Source of the DNA: Dioscorea cayenensis subsp. rotundata
Taxonomy: Eukaryota > Streptophyta > Magnoliopsida > Dioscoreales > Dioscoreaceae
NCBI RefSeq assembly: GCF_009730915.1
Contig: NC_052484.1
Span: 3,066,054 to 3,130,053 of the forward strand
Length of the DNA stretch: 64,000 bases
Direction of reading: 5' to 3'
This document shows, one piece after another, positions 36,337 through 47,275 of the stretch. Within the stretch, counting starts at the first letter, position 1; the number at the start of each line of letters is the position of its first letter. The notes beneath the pieces are model-generated. The model searched no databases and was not told where the DNA came from. It saw nothing but the letters and a program-made list of their open reading frames with translations. Position numbers and translations under genes: made by a program.

Positions 36337-37400
36337 TCACAATTTTGGGATGCTTAGTTTCTCCCAGCTTTGCCAGGATATTCCTTTGCTCTCCCCTCCA
36401 GCAGAGCTCCACCAGAAACGGTTCATTAACCTTTCAATGTCTTTACACAATTGCATGGGCAAGAGAAATAGACTCATAGTATATGTGGGTATGGCTTGTA
36501 CAACGGCTTTGATCAGCACCTCCTTACCATCTCGAGAAAGCAACTTTCCTCGCCAACTATTGAATTTTTTCATACCCGGTCTTTACGGAATCGGAAAGCA
36601 TTGTATTTGTTCCTTCCTACCATGGATGGAAGCCCCAAATACTAACCCAAATGCTCCACATGGTGCACCCTTAGTAACGAGCAGATCTCTTCACATTGTG
36701 ATGGGGCTGTATTTGGGCTGAAAATATCACTGATTTCTGGAAATTCACCATTTGACCCGATGCATCTTCATAGTCTTTAAGACATCGCTTGATCGTAGAA
36801 GCCTCCATGACCTCTGCACGAAAGACAAGGTAGCTGTCATCGGCAAAGAATAGATGTGATATAATAGGTGCCCCGGCCCTACGAGCTATCCGACAGCCAT
36901 GAATAGCCCTTTGATTTTCTCTGAGTTGTAATGACGCTGATAAGCCTTTGGCACACAAAATGAAGAGGAAAGGTGATAAAGGATCACCTTGGCGTAATCC
37001 ACATTCTGGATTAATTGAGCCAAACTTCTTACCCCTTGAATCACCGAGTATCTCACAGTCTCAACACACAACATTAATAATGAGATCCACCTCCAGTCAA
37101 AACCCATCTTCATCATCAACTGATGAAGGAACACCCATTCCACTCGATCATACGCCTTACTCATGTCTAGTTTGAGTGCAGCCATACCATGCTCCCCGTG
37201 ATGATATCTCTTCATGTGATGAAGAACTTCATATGCAATGATTACATTATCCAAAATAAAACAATTAGGTAGGAAAGCGCTTTGAATAGGATTAACGATT
37301 TGAGCTAATACATTCTTCATTCGCAAAGCCAACATCTTAGACACAATCTTATATAGGACGTTGCATAAGGCTATCGGTCTGAGATGGTGCATGGATTATG
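36337..37400 (-). pseudogene. LINE reverse transcriptase domain, broken
   Basis: The fragments in order are LRPIALCNVLYKIVSKMLA, NPIQSAFLPNCFILDNVIIA, MAALKLDMSKAYDRVEW, GDPLSPFLFILCAKGL and HLFFADDSYLVFRAEV. The catalytic FADD (36847-36836) and the KLDMSKAYD motif are still present. Frameshifts near 36950-37030 and 36580-36670 split the domain, so no active protein can be made. Confidence 0.85.
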
Positions 37401-37735
37401 GTGACTCTACTTTAGGTATAAGTACCAAGAGTGTGTCATTCACCCCGGCTGGTAGTGAACGCTCCCGAATGTATGATATACATGCGTCAGAAACATCATT
37501 ACTGATAATAGACTAGAACCTTTGATAGAAAGCAGGATTCAACCCATCTGGCCCTGGGCTTTTATCCGGATGCATAGCAAATAAAGCCTCCTTGACATCG
37601 TTCATTGAGAATTCTTTAAGAAGAAATTCATTTTGATCTTTAGTGACTCGAGTTGTGATGCAATCCGATATAGGGTTTGTAGATCCTATATTAGATGTAA
37701 ATAAATTAGCGAAATAATCACAAATTTGTTTTTAC

Positions 37736-39167
37736 CTTATTGTTTGTTTATTATTAGTATTCTACTTAATATTTGTTTTTTCCATCATTTTTTTAGGGAG
37801 AAAAGGGGACAAAGTATTTCTGACTTGCACAAAAAGACGCACGAGTTTGACATCTTGTGTGAACCGTAAGCTTGGTTTAAGATTTGTGCAAACAACCATC
37901 TTGATAGAAAGGAATGGTAAGATTTCAGTTTTATGTGAGTTGTTTTCCTTCATTATAGAGAGAAAAAACATTGTGGATAAGCACATGTAATTTATATTTT
38001 GCCATTAAAAGTAAAAGTTCTTTTTTCTATTTATTGTTTATTCATGTCATCCTATCCAAATTTGAAAATTTGTTTTAAATAGTTGTGAAATAAAACAAAA
38101 TAATATTTTACTACTTTTTAAAATTACATTTATCTTTGATATTAGTACACTTTTTTATATTAATAATATTATAAAACAATAAAATTTTATTTAAGTTGTT
38201 GAAAGAGAATTAGTTTTTACTAATGAAAAAAAATGATTTATAATTAAAAAATATTGGAAAATTTTTGAATTTTAAAAAAATGAAAATTGAAAAAGTTGTG
38301 AAAATTATAAGGTTTTATAAGTAATGAAAATAATTTTGTAATTTAAAAAATAAAATAAAATAAAAAGGACTGAACTATTTTGAGTAGGAATGGATTTCTT
38401 TTCAAGAATTTTTTTTTAAATTCATTCATTAATTCATGTATGATCATTTTTTATGTATATTTGAATCAATGGTTATTAAAAAATTTAAAAATAAAATATA
38501 TCATGAAATAAAATAGTACATTAGAAAAAATCTTACAATTACATTGAAAAAATCTCATGGAAAAAATTTTCATTCATTAATTTCATAAATGATTATTTTT
38601 TATCTATATTTTAATCAATGATTATTAAAAAAAAATTTAAAAAATAGATCATTAAATAAAAAAAAATTTAAAAGAGTACATCAGGGAAAAATCTTGCAAT
38701 TACATTAAAAAAAATATCATGGGATAACAAATAAAAATGCACAAATATAAACTTTGTCATTACTTTTATCATTCTTCTCCTCTGCATCTAAAAAAAACAT
38801 TTAAAAAAAAACAAAACAAATCAAAAAGTATTCAAAATTAAAATAAAAGATATTTACGTGAAAAAATTGTTTTTCAATATTTTCACTCCAATCTAGTAAC
38901 TGTCAGAAAAAAATAAAACAAACAAAATAAAATAGTTAATCAACATTTAATGGGAAAAAATTGAAAGAAATTGGTAGTACATGACATTGAAGCGGGTAGG
39001 AAATCTACAGACTCCTCTTCATACAATTCAAAAAACTGGTGGCCTCCATCTTTTGCACCATCTACTAATTTATGAAGGGGCCTGTTTTCATCTTCAAGCG
39101 GAACAACTCATCGAGGGCAGATGCATAACCATACACAAAAGCTGTTCAACAGAATCGAAATGTTGAT
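37736..39167. other. AT-rich DNA between LINE and solo LTR
   Basis: No gene is recognised. The region 37790-37985 has somewhat higher complexity and an open minus-strand frame of 74 codons with no known match. The segment 38985-39160 is richer in GC and might be an old exon, but I cannot identify it. Confidence 0.4.
38423..38720. repeat. Two tandem copies of a ~148-bp unit
   Basis: Both copies start CATTCATTAATT (38423 and 38571) and continue through AATCAATGRTTATTAAAAAA-like sequence, TCTTRCAATTACATT and ATCATGG. They differ by several substitutions and small indels. Confidence 0.75.
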
Positions 39168-40324
39168 TGTTAGTTCCTCCGGTGTGGTTTGTGGGTATTA
39201 AGTAACACTTAAGCACTCATAGAAGTCTCACACAAACCAATAAAGAAAAAGCACACAAACAAACACAAGGAGACACACAACGTTGGTAACCCAGTTCGGC
39301 GTCCACTCGCCTACGTCTGGGGGGCCAAGCCCGGAGATAAACAATCCACTAAAAGAGGTAAAAATAGATGAGTACAAACACTTGTCACTCACACTCTCAA
39401 CAATAAAGATCATTACCCTCTCTAGATTGTTTGGTGCTCACACACTCTCCTCAAAGAGTCACTCAAGAGTCACACCTACAATCTACGAGCAAGGTAGCTT
39501 ATATAGACGCCTCAGCGTCCCAAATATAGCACATACCTCTTTTAGAATCTCCGCGGCTACTAATTTAAAAACCTACCGAAATTAGCTGTTGCAACTCATG
39601 TTGTAACATAAGTTGCAACATGGCCCTGACTGCTGACTTGACTGAGTTCTGGTTACGTTGCGGACGACCTCAAGACCCATTAACCTCCCGGTCATGCTTG
39701 GTCCGAGTCGATGCAGTCAAATCTCCCGATCCCGACTGCCGGTAACTAGCCTACCTCCTTAGCTCCTCATCACGCAGTCCCCTCGCAAGGGGCGCACGTC
39801 CTTGTGCGTCTTCACGAAACTTGCCAAACTTAGTCTTCAATACACCTAAATTTGGTATTCAAAGATTCTCCAAACTTGATCTTTAATTCACCCAAGTTTG
39901 GTCCTCAAATCTTGCCGTTAATAGACTTCAATCAATCCTCATCAAGGATTCTTCAAATCATATCTTCATTCACACCATGAATAGATCTTTCCTTAATTAA
40001 GCTCCACCATATTTAGTCTTCAATCAAATCACCTAAATATGGTCTTGATATGATCTAGTCTTCAAGTTGTAATGCATTGCCAAAGATAACTCCACCAAGA
40101 TCTTCAAGATAGCTTCACCATGATCTTCAAGATATTTGGCTCCATGTTAGAGACTTACTAAAAATAGCTCCATCAAGATCTTCAAGATGTTTGCCTTGCA
40201 CTCCAAGTCTCCTTGCCATGTCACCATGCTTGCCACATCATCAATTATGCTTTGTCACCTTGGTTGCCATGTCACTTGGTCTATGTGTCAAATTATGCCA
40301 ATAAATAGTGCGGTTGCACTAACA
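39168..40324. mobile_element. Solo LTR with 5-bp target duplication
   Basis: The 1157-bp sequence starts TGTTAGTTCCTCC and ends GGTTGCACTAACA, giving the inverted TGTTAG/CTAACA termini of an LTR. It is flanked by a perfect 5-bp duplication TTGAT (39163-39167 and 40325-40329). No internal retrotransposon region is present, so it is a solo LTR from recombination between two LTRs. Inside, GATCTTCAAGAT-type units repeat at 40090-40190 and CAAACTTGATCTT/CCAAGTTTGGTC-type units at 39840-39910. A copia-like origin is possible but not shown. Confidence 0.93.
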
Positions 40325-40914
40325 TTGATGATAAGGAAAATTGGAGATGATTAACTTCAATAAAATATGAATGAATGAAGAACAAAATTAAAGAGGTTCT
40401 TCTCTTCTTTTGGCATGGAATCGGCCTCCGTCACCCTTGATGAAAGGTTTTTCCCAATACTTGGTGGCAAATAGATGAAACTTTTTCCAAACTTGACCGG
40501 ATCTAAAGCTATTCGTGCTCCATCAAATTAGCTCTATTTCACATCAGCTAATTATGGCATCTTCGTTAAAAAGATTCAATTGTGGCAGATCTCCTCTCGC
40601 TCCAGATCTCCTTACTTCCCGTCATCTTCCTTCTCCGGTCATCGCTGCCAAATCTCACCACGCCGCAACAGATATGACGCTCTTACCATGTCGCGCTAGA
40701 TCTTTCGCCGGATTGCTTGTATAGCTAGATCTCTTTTTCTCCTCCGGTCACTAATGTAGAGTCGATCTCACCGCGTCGCACCAGATCTGCCGCCGGCCTG
40801 CATATCAACCGATCCGTCCCTGGTTTTTTCTTTTTTTCCTTTTTGACCCCGATCCACTTTTGGTGGACAATAATGGTGGACAAATGCATCTTTTTTTTTA
40901 TTTTATTTTTTATA

Positions 40915-41150
40915 TATTTCAAAAATATCTGAAAAATATTAGTATTGCTTCTCCTGTGACCATAAAAAATCATGTTGAAAACATGTCAGTTTTTAAGATC
41001 ATATTTTTTTAATAGATTTTTGAAAAATAATCAGAAAATGTTAGTATTTCTTCTCTTGCGGACCATTAGAACTCATAATTTCCAGTTTTTAAAAAATATT
41101 CTGAAAATGTTAGGATTTCTTCTCCTACGGACCATCATAACTCATAATGT
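40915..41150. repeat. Tandem repeat of a ~70-110-bp unit, three copies
   Basis: The phrase TGAAAAATATTAGTATTGCTTCTCC recurs at 40930, 41033 and 41102 in the forms AAAATGTTAGTATTTCTTCTC and AAAATGTTAGGATTTCTTCTC. Each is followed by GACCAT and a CTCATAA/ATCATG-like end. Confidence 0.65.
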
Positions 41151-42225
41151 TATTTCACCACGTGTCAGTTTTTTAGATAATCAGAGATAGAATTAATATA
41201 TAGTATATATATATAAATACATGTTGTTTTCTCCTGTTGATTTACATATCTTAAATAATAGGGGATTGTAAGAATTTACAATTGAAATACATAAATATAG
41301 TTTTAGAAAATATTCTTTTAGCTTAGAATTAATTCGAGATATACGTTCTTATGTCCTAACGTGATTGGTTTAGAAAAAGATACAACTTTTGAGGACCATT
41401 ATAAAAAGTCAATTAAATTTAAGTACAAGAATTTCAAGAAGAGGTTTGCTCAACTAACCCCAACTAAATTTATTAATAAAGTCATCTATTCTTTTTAAGG
41501 GTCGCTTTCCTGCATTTCAAATGTAATGTAAGAGAAAAACCTATATTTTCAATGAATAAAAATAACATTTTTTCTTTTTTTCTTTTTATTTAGTTTACTT
41601 TATTCACTCACTCATGAAAACCAATGAGTTTACTATAGATATCCATCAATTTTGGTTTTAAAAATTCTAATCAATATGTAAAAAAAATTATTTAAAAAAT
41701 CAAATCAAATACAAATATTTTATATTCATAATTGTAATTAATTTGTATTTTTGTAAAAAAAAAATATAAAATAATATTGATAAAACTGAGAAATTATGTA
41801 TATACCCCTATAAAATTGATATTTACTTATATACCCCTCCAATCAAAAGTCAAGTAGAAAAGTTTATAAAAAACTTAAACTATTCCTTTTCTCTATTTTT
41901 AGGGATGTACAAGCAATTTTTCTAATTTTCTTTTATGAAATAACCCCCCGCATATAAACCGTCAAGATATTCTACATAATTTATTTTAATAAGAATTTTT
42001 ACATATTTGAACCCACACTTTTTCACATTTAGTTGAGTGGGTAACATGAGAATTATAACAAATAGTTGATGTTTTTGAACTAACAAAATTTACTCTTTTT
42101 AGCAGAATGCAAATGAAATTTTACAACAAATGTAAGATAAAAAGAAGAGGCCAAAAAACATAAACAGAAGAGAAGTGAAAATACTTAAAAGAAGAAAAAG
42201 AGACAAGAAAAGAAACATTAAAAAT

Positions 42226-42257
42226 GAAGAAGAAGAAGAAGAAGAAGAAGAAGAAGG
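42226..42257. repeat. (GAA)n microsatellite
   Basis: About ten copies of GAA/AAG in a purine-rich stretch (42140-42260). Confidence 0.95.
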
Positions 42258-42448
42258 ATAAGAACCAAGAAAAATAAAGAGATGAAATATAGGCAATGTT
42301 GATACTATGAAAATTAAAAAGGTTATTTGATGTCGGCAAAATCAGAAAAGTATAAATGAAAGTAGAAACTTATTCATTATTGCAAATATCATGAAAGCAC
42401 TTCAAGTTAACTTGTAAATATCAAATTTTTTATTTTTATTTATTCTAA

Positions 42449-43742
42449 TGGATCGTTTGGTTCAGAAATCTTATATTACTGACGAGAATATGATTTCCAA
42501 GTCATATTTATATGTAATTTTTGTTTAGTTGATAAGACAATAATATGGTTGAAATCCAATATTAGAGTGTTTAGTTAGGTGGAATCTTTTATAACAAATT
42601 ATTTTTTTACTAAAATACCCTTAGCTAATAAATTAATAACATTTTAAAATAAATATAAATAAATATTTGGTTTCTTCTAATATTGTTTTTTTAATTAATT
42701 ACTGAAATAAGTATTTCTTTAATTATTTACAGAAATACATATTTTTTATTTTTTTAATAGTTTTTTAAGTTAAAGTTCCCATTAGTTTATTAATATTAGA
42801 TTTTTTTTTAAAACACCACGGGACACATTAGTCTTAATATTAATTTAAAAAAATATTGCCGGTTTCAGTAGTTTTTTCAAATTAAAAAATTTTTATATTC
42901 AAACCCTTATAATTTCATAATATTTTCTTATAACTTGTTTTATTCCCACTTCTACTCTCTTATTTTTACATTCACTAATTCTAATAGATTATTAATAATT
43001 TAAATAATTTTAATATTTTTCATAATAACAAAATATTAAATATTTTAACTTGTAACTGCGGCTGGTAGTATGTCATAATGTAACTAAACTATTATGAAAT
43101 TGATTTCGTCCATTCAATCATTTAAAATAACCTATTTTTTAATTTAAGGGTTGGATGTAAAACTGTTTTTTAATTTAAAAAACTATTGGGCCCTCCGTTT
43201 TTTTTTTTGAAAAATAAAATAATTTTAAAAGACTAATGGGACATGTATGTTTTTAAGAAAATAAAATTTTAATATTAAAAAATTAGTATAACCTTTAACT
43301 TAAAAAAATATTAAAAAAATAAAAAAAAATGCTCATTTATGCGTATTTCGCTAATTAATTAAAAACCCAAAATATTTAATAATAAATATTTTTTGTTGTT
43401 AAAAAAAAATTTAATTGTAATATAGTTAATTTTTATTAATATTAATTAAGTCAAACTTATTTTTTTAAAAAAATAAATATATATTTTTACTTATTTTTTA
43501 ATTTTTAGAATATTGACATTTTTTAAATTTTATTGAATTTGAAAGGTATAATGGGAAAAAAAATTCACATCTGTGGGAATGTGCGATTATCACCTATTGA
43601 GTTAGTAATCATATTCCTGGTGATATTGATCAACTGATCATCTTCCGAGTATATAATATTTCTGTTTTATATAACCAAACAAAGTAATATTATTAGTCCT
43701 CGTTCTAAGGGTAATATGATATTATCTCCAATCAAACGGCTT
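42449..43742. mobile_element. Probable 1.3-kb TIR element, Harbinger-like ends
   Basis: The left end GATCGTTTGGTTCAGAAATC and the right end, which reads AGCCGTTTGATTGGAGATAA on the complement, are inverted and share further matches (TTATATTACT against TCATATTACC). The CGTTTGGTTGG-type ends are typical of PIF/Harbinger-derived elements. The core is AT-rich and non-coding. I found no convincing target duplication. Confidence 0.5.
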
Positions 43743-44227
43743 TCAAATGTAATGTGCATTTTATTTTTATAATTTCAATTATACCCCCCAAGATAATGAA
43801 ATTAACATGTGCTAAGTGTGAGGAATTCACATTATTATATGAAAAATTGGGATAGTCGGTGGGGGCAACCATGTCATTAAAACCTAAAAAAACAAACAAA
43901 TTAGTGGTGTAGTCTATACTAGACACAAGGGACAATGTGCACTCACCCATCATTGAAGTCTATTTTGGCTCTCATCATTTGACTAAATTGATATCAATGT
44001 CTTTGAACCTCTCCTTTATGTCAAACCATGTCCGGTTGGCCGGTGGGTGGATCATAACACAATGGACGGAAGACAATATATATGTATATCAAGCATGACT
44101 TATTCATGTGTTCCGGCATTTAGTATGAACATTTTAATTTAAAAAATCAAAAATAAAAAATATATATATAAATCAACCACTTTTGGCCTATTGATGACGG
44201 GCACTTTGGGTAGAGTTTTTATGTTCT
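43743..44227. other. Short intergenic segment without a gene
   Basis: Nothing coding is recognised. It carries moderate-complexity sequence up to the SINE target duplication. Confidence 0.4.
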
Positions 44228-44241
44228 ACATAGATGATAGG

Positions 44242-44491
44242 AGGAACCTTGGGCTAGCCCAATGGTAACTACCCATGATTGTAATTGAGAGGTCTCGAGT
44301 TCGAACCTCTCGGGATTCATGATTCATATTTAGGGTTCCCCTGGGAGTTCACGTGAGGATTACCTCGTTCTCCCTCCGAGGTTGCGTAGCGGGGGATTAT
44401 TCAGGGAGGTCGTTTAAAGGCACGTAAAGCTGGTGCACCTCCGATCTGCGTTGTCGCTTTCGATTTGTCGATTTGTCGACTTTGTCAAAAA
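44242..44491 (+). mobile_element. tRNA-derived SINE with perfect 14-bp target duplication
   Basis: The 250-bp element has a tRNA-like head: A-box-like GGGCTAGCCCAATGGTAACT and B-box GAGTTCGAACCTC at the expected spacing, together an internal Pol III promoter. The body is tRNA-unrelated (GGTTCCCCTGGGAGTTCACG, CGTTCTCCCTCCGAGGTTGC). The tail repeats GATTTGTC and ends TTTGTCAAAAA. The duplication ACATAGATGATAGG flanks it exactly (44228-44241 and 44492-44505). The perfect duplication suggests a fairly young insertion. Confidence 0.93.
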
Positions 44492-45213
44492 ACATAGATG
44501 ATAGGTTCAGACCTGGGATCATGTAGGTTTGAGATAATAACTCCATATCTATGTATTTTTTTAATATGTCTTTTGTCTGCATCTTAATAAAAAAAATAAA
44601 AAAAAATATTTTAACCTGCTTATTTTACAAAAATGCATTGTGTCTTGTGACATTGTCTATGATATCAGATAAAAACATCAAATTGAACTGATATATGTAG
44701 GACTCAAGGGGCATTGCCAATATTTGTATATTTTAAAAGATAACACAAATAATGTAGAAAAAAGTAAAATTACAATGTCTTGTTAGCAAAAGTATACCTC
44801 TTTACAAAGCTAGGCGGAGCTAGGGGAGGGCGAAGAGGGGCCATGGCCACCCTTGCTTTTGGGTTTTTTTTTAATATATATATTACAAATTAATGCATAT
44901 AATATAAAAAATTATATTATTTAAAAAAATTTTGTGGAAATTTATTGTTCGGTCAATTAGTTTTTTTACAAATTATTATAAATAGTCTAAAAAAATTTAT
45001 AAAAATATTAAAATTTTAGAAAAACACATTTATAAAATTTTATTGTTTAGCTTGGTGACATTTAATAAATTTGTTATATAGTAACATAGAAAAATTTATG
45101 TAAAAATTTATTGATCAACATGATTTTCTATAAATTAGAATAAATATTATTTACAAAAAATATTTTTAGAAAAATATTTATGAAAATCTATTATTTGTCT
45201 CCTTCACTTTTTA

Positions 45214-45288
45214 CTTGTCCTTTAAAAAATTTTCAATCCCCCTTTACATTTTCTTGTCCTTTAAAAAATTTTCAATCCCCCTTTACCT
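45214..45288. repeat. Tandem duplication, 39-bp unit
   Basis: CTTGTCCTTTAAAAAATTTT followed by CAATCCCCCTTTAC occurs at 45214 and again at 45253 without mismatch over 36 bp. The perfect identity implies a recent duplication. Confidence 0.9.
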
Positions 45289-46797
45289 TCTAAAAACATT
45301 TTTGAGCACTCCTAAAAAGATTTTCTGGCTCCATTCGTGCCATGAAATTAAAAAAACTTAAAAACTGTGGGCATGCTTTTATTTGATGAGACTCATAAAA
45401 ATGTTTTTTAAAAAATTGAAATGAGTTATATAATTTATGAGGCAAAATAAGGATTTGTTTTTAATCTTTAAAAGATAAAATAAATAATAATTTAATTTTT
45501 TTTTGGACCACTGAGGACTATAACCTTTTGAAGGGTGAAATTTATTTTATTTATTTCATATTTTCAAATCCTTTCAGATGATTTTTATTAGGAAAAAAAA
45601 TTTAGGGGTCTGTCTTGTAATCAAGCAATAAGGGAATGAAAATCAGTAAACCACCCCACTATCTATTTAAATTAAATGGTAAAATATTTTTTCATTATTT
45701 GATGCATATATTTAATTTTAATAGGATATATGATATTTTAAAATAAAAAAAATTAGAAGAATTCAGGAATGCAATTTGGTCCTAGAAATTGGGGGAAATT
45801 AGGTCTAGTGAGACAAAAACGTGGTTAAACATTCAAACTTAATAAAGACATACACCTAACTTGTATAATCCACCATTAATAAGGTCCACTTAAATTATAT
45901 AGGCCAATTTATTCAAAAAAAAATCGGGAGAATATATATATATATATATTTGAATAATATAAATTTATTTCACAATCATTTATAACTTAAAATATATTAA
46001 AAATGTAATAAATAAATAAATATATAATTCATACATGCATAACCACTCACATTAGGGGAGTGTACACATTGTAGAGTTAATTGTTATTTATACACTCATC
46101 CTGTCCGAGCTAAAATTTTATAGTGACGAAGTGTATGTTTATATATATATATATATAAAAGTGAAACAATAAATTTTATAATGATTATATATATATATGT
46201 GGAGATAATTTCAGGATTCTAGAAAAAAGTATGTAGGCGAAATCCCTATGAAAAAATAAATTGGTGTATAATATTTTGAAATTTATTTTATATCCGAATC
46301 AAATTATTCAGTTGTTATTATTTTAATAATACTAAAGTAAAATGTCTTTTACAACCTTTATGTTATATAGTTCCGAAAGTGTTATAACTATATTTATATA
46401 TAACAAAATATTACAAAATTAAAGGTATACAACTAGGTAGAGCATATTACAAAAATGAAAAAATAGAAATAAGAGGAACGAGAATAAAAAAAAACCAATG
46501 TGGAGAAAGAGTAAACATAAATATCGTCTAAATTTTTATACTGGATTGACAGATAAAGTGAATGAATGCTGGGAATTTTATATTATTTTTTTGGGAAGAG
46601 AAAGGGTTTTTTTTATAAATATTATATATATTTTTTTAATTACAAAAATAAGTAATTTTAAATTTAATTATGAAAGTAGGTAAAACGGTAGACTCTCTAC
46701 TGTTTTACATGTAAATGAACAAAAACGATAAATAGTTTACTATTTTCTGTGTTTTAAATTGTATATACAACCTCATATTTATATATATATATATATA

Positions 46798-46858
46798 TAA
46801 AAATTTTAAGGGTATATTTGAGTTGTGGATATATAAATTTTAAGGGTATATTTGAATT
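46798..46858. repeat. Tandem duplication, ~35-bp unit
   Basis: AAATTTTAAGGGTATATTTG followed by AGTTG/AATTG occurs twice in succession, with TATA in between, just upstream of the LysM gene promoter region. Confidence 0.85.
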
Positions 46859-47224
46859 GAGAAATTCTACAAGGACAGATGTGTAATTTTACATTTTAAT
46901 AAAAAATTTCTATTTACACGGAATGAAGGGTAAAATAGTAATTGCAACTGAAAATTCGCGGGAATCGTAAAAAGGTGAACTAGACTTCACCAGAATCCGC
47001 CACGTGTCCTCCGTCCCACAAACCGCGTCAACGTCTCAAATAAATAAAAAACTCAAATCTTTTCCCATTTTTCTTTCAATCCCTCTTCGCGTGTGCAATT
47101 CCTCGTGAATTCCATTCCTTCGATTAAAACCCTCAAATCCCCCATTGAATTCGCTAGATCTCACCCCGAGATCCACGCAATTTGTGGAAATTTTCGTTTT
47201 TTTGAGGTTGGGATTGAGCTGGGG

Positions 47225-47248
47225 ATGCGCGCAAACCCGGTTGTGTGA
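47225..47248 (+). promoter_or_regulatory. Candidate upstream ORF in the LysM gene leader
   Basis: A 7-codon ORF (MRANPVV, stop TGA) ends 27 bp before the main start codon at 47276. If the leader begins upstream of 47225, ribosomes would meet this ATG first, which could lower translation of the main ORF. The transcript start is not visible, so the effect is inferred. Confidence 0.4.
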
Positions 47249-47275
47249 GGAATTGGGTTGGGATTTGGTGAAGAG

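Larger units (their letters stand above)
34790..37735 (-). mobile_element. Degenerate 5'-truncated LINE (L1-like) retrotransposon
   Basis: In minus-strand order, 37735 to 34878, the parts are: the lead-in to the reverse transcriptase (MHPDKSPGPDGLNPAFYQ-like wording, 37600-37500), reverse transcriptase (37400-36340), zinc-finger zf-RVT (about 35700-35400) and an RNase H-like domain (35276-34878). No endonuclease domain is present, so the 5' half is missing. Many stops and frameshifts separate the domains. The 3' end lies in A-rich minus-strand sequence near 34790. No clear target duplication was found. Confidence 0.85.
40330..42448. other. Intergenic DNA with a GC-rich block
   Basis: The block 40560-40800 is strongly GC-richer than its surroundings and repeats AGATCTCC and TCTCACCRCGYCGCA-type words. 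The open frames in it have no recognisable product. From 41200 to 42100 the DNA is AT-rich and featureless apart from ACCCCT-containing stretches at 41808-41840. Confidence 0.4.
44506..47275. other. AT-rich intergenic region and upstream flank of the LysM gene
   Basis: The block 44810-44870 has a GGCGGAGCTAGGGGAGGG wording known from some hAT ends, but no partner end or duplication was found. The last 300 bp before 47276 are more complex. They include GCCACGTGTCC at 46999-47009, an ABRE/G-box-like CACGTG core, within the likely promoter of the LysM gene. Confidence 0.45.

Noticed and set aside
35304..37175. Plus-strand open frames opposite the LINE
   Set aside because: They are shadows of the minus-strand reverse transcriptase, zinc finger and RNase H sequences.
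38985..39160. Possible exon on the minus strand near the solo LTR
   Set aside because: Readings such as DGAKDGGHQFFELYEEES have no recognised match, and the flank beyond the solo LTR does not continue a frame.
44810..45345. A hAT-like element between the GGCGGAGCTAGGGG block and CTGGCTCCATTCGTGCC
   Set aside because: The two ends are only loosely inverted and no 8-bp duplication could be found at the boundaries.
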